This document shows, piece after piece, positions 17,503 to 23,392 of a DNA stretch of 23,392 bases (position 1 is its first letter; each line of letters opens with the position of its first letter). The position numbers were made by a program, and so were the translations under genes. This stretch comes from CAVPDE01 sp964580575 (lineage in GTDB: Bacteria > Desulfobacterota > DSM-4660 > Desulfatiglandales > HGW-15). The stretch covers positions 1-23,392 of the forward strand of contig CAZOLJ010000071.1 of assembly GCA_964580575.1 (NCBI GenBank), read 5' to 3'. Under the pieces are notes generated by a model that was not told the origin of the DNA, did no database searches, and was given only the letters and a program-made list of their open reading frames with translations.

Positions 17503-19999
17503 TCAAGTTTTTTTCCGCGTCCCCGGCTTGCCGTTTTTCTCCCTGAGCGCCTTGAGGATCTGCTCCGGCGTCACGGGAAGCTTGTCGAAATCGATTCCAA
17601 TGGCATCGTAGATGGCATTGACTATCGCAGGCGCGGGTGCAAGCTGTGTCCCCTCCCCGGATTCCTTGGCTCCGAAGGGTCCGAGAGGGTCATCGGTGAC
17701 GACCTGAATCCCTTCCATCTCCGGCATCTCCATGGCCGTGGGAAAGCCGTAGTCGAGGAAGGACGGGTTCATCACCTGGCCGTTTTCCACAACGACGTTT
17801 TCATACAGGGCCTGCCCCATGCCTCCGATAATCGAGCCGTCCAGCTGGCCTTCGACAAGGAGAGGATTGATGGGGGTTCCGCAATCGTGGGCCGTCACCA
17901 TCTTCACGACCTTGACCTTCCCCGTCTTCGTATCCACCTCCACCTCGGCGGCCTGGGTCATGAAGGAGTAGTTGGGTGCAAAATTCCCATCCCCCTTGAG
18001 CAGGGTCGTGGGCTCTTGGGCAGGCGCCATCCATGAACCCCTCCCGATGATAGGCATGGGAAGATCGGCATACCGGTATTCCTTTACTGCATCCAGAAGA
18101 GAGAATCCCTGATCCGGAGATCCCTTCACATAGATCCTCCTGTCCTTTGCCACAAGGTCTTCAGGATTGGCCTCCAGTTTCCGGGCTACAAAGTCGAAGA
18201 GCTTGTTCCTCAGCGAGACAGCGGCCAGCCTTGCCGCATTGCCCGCTCTCACGGTGACTCCGCTCCCGAACGTCCCTGGGTCCAGCGGCGTGATGCCCGT
18301 GTCTGCTGCCGTCACTCGGATGTCATCAAGCCGGACTCCCAGTTCCTCGGCGACAATCTGGGCAATGACCGTTTCAGCTCCTTGACCGATGTCCGCCGCT
18401 CCCGTGAGAACCGTGACCGCCCCGTCCTGACCGAGCTGCACCACGGCGCCTGAAGCCAGGTGGCTCATGTTGCTCACCCCGCTCGGGAAAGAGGCTCCGC
18501 CCAAGCCGACCCCGCGTCCGAAGGGCAACTTGCCTCGCTTTTCCTTCCATCCTATGGCCTCCGCACCTTTTTGCACGCTTTCCGCGAAACCGCACGTGTT
18601 GATAATGAATCCGCCCGGGTGGTCCTCTCCGGCGTGGATGCTGTTCTTGATTCTCAGTTCGGCCGGGTCTATGCCCATGCGGCCTGCGATCTTGTCCAGT
18701 TGTCGCTCCACGGCAAACCGGGCCTGAGGGATTCCGTGGCCTCTCATGGCTCCTCCCACGGGCTTGTTGGTGTAAACATGGTGCCCCTCGTAAATGAGGT
18801 TGGGCACGCGATAGGGCACCATCAGAAAATAGCAGGACAGGGTGATCATCAAGGGCGCTGTGCTGTTGTACGCGCCGCCGTCTGCATACGCCCAAAACCG
18901 CTGAGCATGAATGGTGCCGTCTTTCTTCATCCCGGTCTTCACGGTCACGTACATCGGATGCCTCTGCCGCGTTGCGATGAACACTTCCTCCCTTTCATAG
19001 ACGAACTTGACCGGACGGCCGAGCTTCATGGCAAACCAGCATGCGCAGAAGTCTTTTGCGAACATGTCGATCTTCCCGCCGAAGCCTCCCCCCACTTTGG
19101 GTTTGATGACCCGAATCTTGCTCTCCGGTACCAGGAATGTGGTGGCCAGGTTGCGCCGCAGAAAGAAAGGGATCTGGGTGGAAGACCAGATGACGATTTC
19201 ACCCCGCAGGGGATCGAACTGCGCAACCGCCGCATGAGGCTCTAAGGGGGCGTGATTCACCGCCTGTGAGTAAAAGGTGTCTTCAAAAACAAAATCGCAT
19301 TCCTCAAAGGCTTGCTCGCCCTTCCCGAATTCCTTCCGGATGGACGTGGAAATGTTGTTCGGCACATCGTCGTGGATCCGCGGCGCTCCCGGCTTCATCG
19401 CCTCCAGGGGGCTTTTGCCATCTCCCGTGAAAAGGCTTTCCACCTCCACTTCTCTCTTGCCTTCCTTGCTCTCCAGCAAGGCTTTTGCATTCATCACGAG
19501 AAGCGAAGGCGCCACATCCCCGCAGTAGGAGGAAAAGCAGATGTTCTTCTTTTTCATCACGTGGCAGAGCTCTCCGCCTGCTTTAAAGCACAGCGCTCTC
19601 GAGCTGCGCCACCACCTGGACTGGTTGAAATACTTGCACCGGTTCTGCTGGCAGAGGTTTCCTCCGATGGTTCCCATGACCTGGTGATGGTAGGAACCCA
19701 CGGAAGAGGCTGCTCATGCGAGGCCGGGCAGTTTCTCGGCGATGGTCGGGTGGCTGTAAACACTTTTCAGCGAAGTCATCGCACCGATCCGGATCCCCCC
19801 GTCCTCCGGTCGGACGAAGCTCAGATCCGGGATCTTCTTGAGACTCATGATCACGGCGGGCGTCTCGACCCTGTGCTTCATGTTCACCAGCAAATCCGTT
19901 CCCCCCCGCAAGGATTTTGGCGCCCTCTTCCTTGCTCAAGATAGAGGAAGCTTCCTCGATGCTCTTTGGCTCGGCATATTCAAACTTTGGCAGTCTCAC
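17503..19999 (-). pseudogene. Broken 4-hydroxybenzoyl-CoA-reductase-like gene: HcrB (FAD/4Fe-4S) joined to HcrA (Moco) sequence
   Basis: The frame begins at GTG 19999 (MRLPKFEYAEPKS...ILAGG) behind an exceptionally strong SD. One extra G in a run of seven (about 19911-19917) shifts the frame; the next frame continues with GGTDLLVNMKHRV...AEKLPGLA. An in-frame TGA (19714-19716) follows, then VGSYHHQVMGTIGGNLC. Cysteines CKYFNQS...C...GELCHV...NIC are spaced 16-8-9, as I recall for the HcrB [4Fe-4S] cluster. After LFTGDGKSPLE (about 19390-19415) the protein jumps to EAMKPGAPRIHDDVPNNI, which belongs well inside the HcrA-type Moco subunit. About 150 residues of each subunit appear missing. The remainder (GGGFGGKIDMF, GGAMRGHG, GAKESGEG) is intact to the stop. 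No [2Fe-2S] gamma subunit is adjacent. Lesions could be decay or assembly error. Confidence 0.85.
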
Positions 20000-20011
20000 G
20001 GATCACCTCCT
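20000..20011 (-). promoter_or_regulatory. Unusually complete Shine-Dalgarno sequence for the hcr-like gene
   Basis: On the minus strand AGGAGGTGATCC immediately precedes GTG 19999. All 12 bases are complementary to the canonical 3' end of 16S rRNA (GGATCACCTCCT, as read on the plus strand here). The GGAGG core sits six bases from the start codon, which fixes GTG 19999 as the original start. Confidence 0.8.
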
Positions 20012-20065
20012 GGTCCAATGCGTTCTTCCTGAGTTCCCAAGAGATCCCCATGGACAGGGGCCAGC

Positions 20066-20578
20066 CTATTCCATGGAGAACCTGGTTTCGATCTTCTTGG
20101 CTGTTTCCTCCAGCATCGATCGGTAGAGAGGGAGGTCCTCATCTTTGATCTGGCTCCTCAGCCCCACCATCCAAATGGCAGCCTGCACACGGGCCCGATG
20201 AAATCGCAGCGGCACGGCAAGCGCCCGCACCCCTTCGATGTACTCCTCATCATCAAACGCAAACCCTTCCTGGCGGGCTTTCTTGATCATCTCCTCCAGA
20301 TAAGGATGTACGGTGGAAATCAATTCAGAGCCATTGCCTGCAGATTTTCCGATGGCATAGAGCCGCGCTCCGAATCGAAACGTGTTCTCCTTGGTAGGCT
20401 CAAGCACCTCCAGATCCACCAGCGTATGGAGCATGTTGTAAACGGTGCTCTTGCTGTACCCGAGCGCTCTGGCGATCTCGCTGATGCAGAAGGGTCTCTC
20501 ACGGCTTGCAAGAAGTTCGAGCACGCTGAAGCATTTATCTAATGCCGGGACCCTCTTGAACACTCTTTCTTTCTCCAT
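20066..20578 (-). CDS. IclR-family transcriptional regulator, shortened in the effector domain
   Basis: 170 aa from ATG 20578, against about 250 for the family. Residues 8-75 form the IclR winged helix (FCISEIARALGYSKSTVYNMLHTL). The effector domain starts normally with LISTVHPYLEEMIKKA, then passes directly to RQEGFAFDDEEYIEGVRALAVPL, which in full-length relatives lies about 80 residues further on. The reading frame is kept. The junction (about 20266-20290) falls on an IKKA(R) motif that could have occurred on both sides of the lost piece. The DNA-binding part looks functional, but the ligand pocket should be largely absent. It is divergent from the molybdenum-storage gene across a 40-bp operator-like element and immediately upstream of the broken hcr-like gene, which it probably once controlled. 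Confidence 0.85.
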   Translation of the reverse strand: MEKERVFKRVPALDKCFSVLELLASRERPFCISEIARALGYSKSTVYNMLHTLVDLEVLEPTKENTFRFGARLYAIGKSAGNGSELISTVHPYLEEMIKKARQEGFAFDDEEYIEGVRALAVPLRFHRARVQAAIWMVGLRSQIKDEDLPLYRSMLEETAKKIETRFSME

Positions 20579-20632
20579 GAATCTCCACGAAGAATCACTG
20601 TTTCTTATAAAGAATGATGATGAAAAACCTCC

Positions 20633-20672
20633 CTTTATGTATCATGATTGATATATGTCAGATTTGATATAG
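20633..20672 (+). promoter_or_regulatory. 40-bp operator-like element, copy B (between iclR and the molybdenum-storage gene)
   Basis: Read towards the storage-protein gene: CTTTATGTATC, 6 nt, GATATATGTC, 6 nt, GATATAG. Thirty-three of 40 positions are identical to copy A upstream of fdhA, ungapped, and the orientation relative to the downstream gene is the same. The position between divergent iclR and the storage gene fits autoregulation by the IclR protein, but another regulator is possible. Confidence 0.75.
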
Positions 20673-20805
20673 TACGGGTTGAAAGGAGTCAAGAAGAAAA
20701 CCTACGGAGCGAGTCGCGTCAGAGGACTGGTTGGTGATTGACAAAGAAGGCCCGTCCTCCTATATTTTAGCCCTAAAAGGGCGAGGGAAAGGGGGTATCG
20801 GTAGC

Positions 20806-21663
20806 GTGACCAAATTGATTAAAGAAAAAGGTGTGAAGGGAAGGCTCCACATCGATACCCCTCTGATGGGCGAATCCCTCGTGAGCAAGGAGTTCCTCAA
20901 GAGAACCGAAGCCAAAGAATATTTCCGCATGCAGCCTGACATCAATGTAATCAAGATCGGCGGCCAGAGTATCATTGATCGGGGTCGTGATGCCGTTCTC
21001 CCGATCCTGGATGTCTTGATAAAGGCGAAAGAAAAACACAAGATTCTCTTGATGACAGGCGGCGGCACCCGAGCCCGCCACGTTTACAGCATAGGGGTTG
21101 ACCTAGGCATGCCGACAGGTGTTCTCTCGAAGTTGGGGGACAAGGTATCCTGGCAGAACGCCGAGATGCTCTCCGTCCTGCTGGCTAAGCACGGCGGCGT
21201 CAAGATCGGGCACGGGGACAACCTAGAACAGCTCACCATGTTCTGCCGGCAAGGCTACCTTCCGATCACCTACGGGATTCCGCCCTATGGCTATTTCGAG
21301 CACCCAGCGGAACATGGGTCCATCCCTCCCCACCGGACCGATTGCGGCGCCTTCCTTCTTGCCGAAAATATCGGCGCAAAATCCCTCATTTTTCTCAAAG
21401 ACGAAAAGGGACTTTTCGACAGGGACCCAAAGAAAGTCACCAAGACCATACTCAAGACGATCAAGTTTTTTGACAGGATATCGGCGAAGGAACTGCTCGA
21501 TCTGGACCTGGACGACCTGATCATCGAGCGCCCTATCCTGACCCTGCTTCAAAGGGCCAAGTGTCTCAAGGAACTCCAAATCATCGACGCCTTGCACCAC
21601 CCGCAACATATTCTTGACGCCCTGGAAGGCAAGCATGTGGGGACCATCATCTACAAAGGATGA
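20806..21663 (+). CDS. Molybdenum storage protein subunit homologue (amino-acid-kinase fold, MosB-like)
   Basis: 285 aa from GTG 20806. The open frame extends to TTG 20731, and GTG 20734 has a fair AGAGGA; I prefer 20806 because the length then fits the family (about 270-276 aa) and GGGGG lies ten bases upstream, but the start is not settled. VIKIGGQSIIDRGRDAVLP (48-66), TGGGTRARHVYSIGVDLG (84-101), IPPHRTDCGAFLLAE (173-187), LKDEKGLFDRDPK (197-209) and the C-terminal HVGTIIYKG match Azotobacter MosA/MosB, closest to MosB. Those proteins use ATP to pack molybdate or tungstate as polyoxometalate clusters in a hexameric shell. A uridylate-kinase-like role is less likely given the PPHRTD motif. 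Only one subunit gene is present. Its setting among molybdoenzymes supports metal storage. Confidence 0.85.
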   Translation: MTKLIKEKGVKGRLHIDTPLMGESLVSKEFLKRTEAKEYFRMQPDINVIKIGGQSIIDRGRDAVLPILDVLIKAKEKHKILLMTGGGTRARHVYSIGVDLGMPTGVLSKLGDKVSWQNAEMLSVLLAKHGGVKIGHGDNLEQLTMFCRQGYLPITYGIPPYGYFEHPAEHGSIPPHRTDCGAFLLAENIGAKSLIFLKDEKGLFDRDPKKVTKTILKTIKFFDRISAKELLDLDLDDLIIERPILTLLQRAKCLKELQIIDALHHPQHILDALEGKHVGTIIYKG

Positions 21664-21680
21664 TGCAAAGAATCGCAATC

Positions 21681-21755
21681 GTCACTCCCGCGGAGGCGGG
21701 AGTCCAGAGACAACTGAGCCCGGAAACACTGGATTCCTGCCTTCGCGGGAGTGAC
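21681..21755. repeat. Small palindromic repeat, GTCACTCC...GGAGTGAC
   Basis: A 75-bp element just past the storage-protein stop. It has outer GTCACTCCCGCG / CGCGGGAGTGAC and inner GGAGTCCAG / CTGGATTCC arms, so most of its length can fold back. It is a second, diverged copy of the element at 7484-7561. It may also help end transcription of the storage gene. Confidence 0.8.
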
Positions 21756-21772
21756 ATTTCAAATAGCGCTTT

Positions 21773-21789
21773 GCTCCTGTTCCAGGAGC
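21773..21789. terminator. Stem-loop between the convergent storage-protein and 67-aa genes
   Basis: GCTCCTG, loop TTC, CAGGAGC: a perfect 7-bp stem between two converging genes. Neither side has a clear T-tract, so intrinsic termination is not demonstrated. Confidence 0.3.
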
Positions 21790-21816
21790 TGCTGGGGGCG
21801 GTTGCCGGACAGTGTC

Positions 21817-22020
21817 CTACTTGTCCTTCGCTTTCTTCTCAGCTTTGAGGTAAACGACTTCAGCTCCCGCACTTTTGGCGAGCTGGTCAACTTCCTGCTT
21901 CCGGATGTGCGTTGCGTAGATTTTGAGATCGCTTCCGCTCGTGCCTACGATTCTGAAGCGGGGTTTCTTTTCACCCTTTTCAACTTTGCGCCTTTCGCGC
22001 ACAAAAATTTTGGCTGCCAT
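21817..22020 (-). CDS. Small basic protein of unknown function, 67 aa
   Basis: ATG 22020 is preceded by AAGGAGGAGGACC, a strong Shine-Dalgarno that supports a real gene. The product is highly charged: a basic N-terminus (AKIFVRERRKVEKGEKKPRFRIVG), an alternating middle (SDLKIYATHIRKQEVDQLAKSAGAEVVYL) and a lysine-rich tail (KAEKKAKDK). It has no cysteines, signal peptide or membrane segment. The predicted pattern of strands and one helix would fit a small nucleic-acid-binding or dodecin-sized fold, but I do not recognise the family. It diverges from the PadR gene across a region holding a perfect palindrome, so PadR may regulate it. Confidence 0.75.
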   Translation of the reverse strand: MAAKIFVRERRKVEKGEKKPRFRIVGTSGSDLKIYATHIRKQEVDQLAKSAGAEVVYLKAEKKAKDK

Positions 22021-22093
22021 GGTCCTCCTCCTTTCCGAATGAAAGGTTGACGGGAAAAGATATTTACGACGAAGCTATAACTACTTAATACCT

Positions 22094-22114
22094 ATATATC
22101 CTAAAAGGATATAT
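22094..22114. promoter_or_regulatory. Perfect palindrome in the 67-aa gene / padR divergent promoter
   Basis: ATATATCCT, AAA, AGGATATAT: a 9-bp perfect dyad, 16 bp before the padR GTG and 73 bp before the divergent 67-aa gene. PadR-family regulators commonly bind AT-rich dyads in their own promoters. The half-site TATATATC...GATATAT also resembles the 40-bp elements, but with a 7-bp spacer rather than 6. Confidence 0.65.
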
Positions 22115-22130
22115 TGTCAAGAGGAAAATA

Positions 22131-22517
22131 GTGCCCTCAAAATCAAAGCAACCGAAACGGCCTCAAGGAAAACAGGAGCGCTACATGCAGCCCTCCCTTT
22201 TGTTGGGACTCCTGCTCAAGGCTTCCTATGGCTACGAATTGATTCAGAACATCCAGAAGTTCGGGTTCGTGGAGGGGGACGCCCCTCCGGGAATGATCTA
22301 CCGCCATTTGAGGCAATTGGAGGAACACGGTCTGGTTTCATCCAACTGGGAGACGAAGGCTGCCGGGCCGGCCAAACGCATGTACACGATCACGGAGGAA
22401 GGCAAAGAGATCCTCGCCATTTGGATTGATTACATGAAAAAGCAGGCGAGCACCCTCAACGAGTTCATCGGGGCTTATAGAAAGTTCAAGAAGCAGGATA
22501 AAATGTCTTTGACTTAG
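22131..22517 (+). CDS. PadR-family transcriptional regulator
   Basis: 128 aa from GTG 22131, with AGAGGA five bases upstream. The PadR winged helix covers residues about 18-95: YMQPSLLLGLLLKASYGYELIQNIQKFGF, the PPGMIYRHLRQLEEHGLVSS recognition helix region, and KRMYTITEEGKEIL wing. A short C-terminal helical segment (YMKKQASTLNEFIGAYRKFKKQ) probably dimerises. The length is normal for subfamily s2-like PadR proteins. The palindrome at 22094-22114 is a likely autoregulatory operator. Its stop codon overlaps the stop of the converging DsrE-family gene by two bases. The ligand is unknown. Confidence 0.88.
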   Translation: MPSKSKQPKRPQGKQERYMQPSLLLGLLLKASYGYELIQNIQKFGFVEGDAPPGMIYRHLRQLEEHGLVSSNWETKAAGPAKRMYTITEEGKEILAIWIDYMKKQASTLNEFIGAYRKFKKQDKMSLT

Positions 22518-22780
22518 GTCAATTGAAAGGTGAGGACTTTATCTGCGTCTCTTGCAAGCTCGTAGAGGTCGTCCATCCAGCCGATGGGGCTGCTGCTCGA
22601 TCCCACCAGACCGTGGGATTTCATGCATACCCCTCAGACATAGAAATCGCTTTTGAATTTCTCCACTTGGCCCATGACGTCGAACTGCTCGCTCCCGCTT
22701 TTCTCGAAAAGCACGCCCTTGCCAAGCATGAACACGCTCACTTCGCCTCTATTCGATTTCTGAAACGTATCGCAGGCCTT
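22514..22780 (-). CDS. DsrE-family selenoprotein with UxxC motif, N-terminus missing (possible pseudogene)
   Basis: Reading the minus strand from 22780 gives KACDTFQKSNRGEVSVF, MLGKGVLFEKSGSEQFDV, MGQVEKFKSDFYV, UGA, GVCMKSHGLVGSSSSP, IGWMDDLYELARDADKVLTF and QLT, ending at TAA 22514. DsrE-like sulfur-relay proteins have this layout, with a CxxC after a FYx or ILAC strand; here the first cysteine is UGA (22634-22636), giving U-G-V-C. A SECIS-like hairpin follows. The frame opens directly after the SWIM-protein stop at 22781, so the family's first 15-20 residues and a normal start are absent. GTG 22741 would give only 75 aa. Either a deletion removed the 5' end or the assembly is wrong. Redox or sulfur transfer is inferred from the family. 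Confidence 0.72.
22600..22636 (-). promoter_or_regulatory. Sec UGA codon plus SECIS-like hairpin in the DsrE-family gene
   Basis: The UGA is at 22636-22634 on the minus strand. Fourteen bases later comes ATCCCAC, loop GGTCTG, GTGGGAT (22619-22600), a perfect 7-bp stem. The loop contains GGUCU, the same loop as in the E. coli fdhF SECIS that SelB recognises. The fdhA gene in this window shows that the organism decodes UGA as Sec. Confidence 0.85.
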
Positions 22781-23392
22781 TCACAGGTCCTTCCAACCAG
22801 GCACAGCTCTTGCCATCTCCTCTTGAAAGGCCGGTCGTTTGACATTGGCCATCCTTATTGGACGTGCGAAGGCTTCCCACTCCCGGGCAGACTTGAGAAC
22901 GTCGACGAACATGCGTCTGACCTTGGCCATGAATACAGCCTGATCTGCATACTCCTTTCTTGTTCGGTTGATCTTCAGATCGCCGAGCCCGGAACGGTAA
23001 TAGGCAAGGATTTCGCTCGGAAAGCGCACCTCAAGGGCTTGCGCAACCTTAAGCGCATCCCGGTCGTAATAACGCCTGCCCGGCGACCCCATCTTTTTCA
23101 AGACGGCCAGGGCTTCATCAAAATCTTTCCTATGCATGAGGATTTTGAGCTTTTCACTATCCCAAGCCTTATCAAGGCGTTTCAGAATTAAAGGTTCATA
23201 CTGCACCCACTCCTGGGGCTTGCAGATCTCTTGGAAGGCCTTGTAATTCTGGAGCGTCAGATGATCAGTCGCCTGCTCGAATTCGAGATCCAGGAACGCC
23301 TTGCGGTCTCCGGATTCTCGAGCTCTCTTGGCAAGAAAAGAGCGCAGTTCGTCCATCCTGCCCTCTCCCTTCTCGAGACCTTCTTTTGCCAC
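22781..23392 (-). CDS. C-terminal part of a SWIM-zinc-finger-type protein (5' end outside the window)
   Basis: At least 203 residues are visible; the frame is open at the window edge, so the GTG at 23392 is not a start. The sequence is helical and repeat-like (AFLDLEFEQATDHLTLQNYKAFQ, KILMHRKDFDEALAVLKKM). It then runs YYDRDALKVAQALEVRFPSEILAYYRSGLGDL and ends RPAFQEEMARAVPGWKDL. This reads like the TPR-like C-terminal half of bacterial SWIM-zinc-finger proteins. The zinc finger itself would lie upstream of 23392, so the assignment is tentative. The stop TGA at 22781-22783 is followed in the same frame by DsrE-like sequence. Confidence 0.65.
   Translation of the reverse strand: MAKEGLEKGEGRMDELRSFLAKRARESGDRKAFLDLEFEQATDHLTLQNYKAFQEICKPQEWVQYEPLILKRLDKAWDSEKLKILMHRKDFDEALAVLKKMGSPGRRYYDRDALKVAQALEVRFPSEILAYYRSGLGDLKINRTRKEYADQAVFMAKVRRMFVDVLKSAREWEAFARPIRMANVKRPAFQEEMARAVPGWKDL

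Noticed and set aside
19714..19716. In-frame TGA in the hcr-like gene as a third selenocysteine codon
   Set aside because: The family does not have a redox cysteine there (an acidic residue in LAEAA is typical), no good hairpin follows, and the gene carries other lesions.
20000..20011. GGATCACCTCCT on the plus strand as the 3' end of a 16S rRNA gene
   Set aside because: No rRNA sequence precedes it; on the other strand it is the Shine-Dalgarno of the GTG start at 19999.
22523..23191. 222-aa plus-strand ORF after padR
   Set aside because: It is antisense to the DsrE-family and SWIM-type genes, whose sequences are recognisable; it has no recognisable family.
1..23392. tRNA genes, CRISPR arrays, intact transposases or phage genes
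   Set aside because: I saw no cloverleaf-like sequence, regularly spaced repeats, or transposase or phage-like proteins in any frame.

Overview
The window looks like a scaffold from a sulfate-reducing or syntrophic member of the Desulfobacterota (the old Deltaproteobacteria). It carries a Desulfovibrio-type aldehyde oxidoreductase (Mop) with the accessory genes that accompany mop in Desulfovibrio, a selenocysteine formate dehydrogenase, a second UGA-containing gene (DsrE family), a 4-hydroxybenzoyl-CoA-reductase-like enzyme, and GTCA...TGAC palindromic repeats. A run of exactly 100 N shows that this is a scaffolded draft assembly. The common theme is molybdenum or tungsten: five molybdopterin (or MPT-fold) proteins, a molybdenum-storage-protein homologue, and a regulator with a substrate-binding domain of the kind linked to molybdate sensing.

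Layout. 5-1126 (+): XRE-type HTH fused to a periplasmic-binding-protein-like domain. 1139-4572 (-): a DUF4213/DUF364 + sulfite-oxidase-fold fusion and a cytoplasmic DMSO-reductase-family enzyme, preceded by a perfect palindrome at 4640-4659. 4723-14396 (-): the Mop cluster, in transcription order mop, FAD/multi-FeS dicluster protein, 70-aa zinc-ribbon-like redox protein, SAM methyltransferase, C_GCAxxG_C_C protein, radical SAM enzyme and CoA-ligase-like protein. Several of these genes overlap by ATGA. A 270-bp foldback element (8045-8314) and a small palindromic repeat (7484-7561) sit between genes of this cluster. 14493-17258 (-): formate dehydrogenase alpha subunit with an in-frame UGA and a SECIS-like hairpin. 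17503-19999 (-): a broken HcrB-HcrA-like gene behind a shortened IclR regulator (20066-20578, -). 20806-21663 (+): molybdenum storage protein homologue. 21817-22020 (-): small unknown protein. 22131-22517 (+): PadR regulator. 22514-22780 (-): DsrE-family selenoprotein lacking its N-terminus. 22781-23392 (-): C-terminal part of a SWIM-zinc-finger-type protein running off the window.

How it may work together. Mop, FdhA and the DMSO-reductase-family enzyme are catalytic subunits without their usual electron-transfer partners here. The dicluster protein and the small redox protein next to mop are the obvious local candidates for moving electrons. The radical SAM, methyltransferase and ligase genes suggest an uncharacterised modification or small-molecule pathway tied to Mop. 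A 40-bp operator-like element occurs twice, upstream of fdhA and between iclR and the molybdenum-storage gene, matching at 33 of 40 positions and oriented the same way relative to the gene it precedes. It suggests a small regulon linking formate oxidation and metal storage. Three places (HcrB-HcrA, IclR, DsrE) look as if internal sequence had been removed. They need to be separated into real decay and assembly error.
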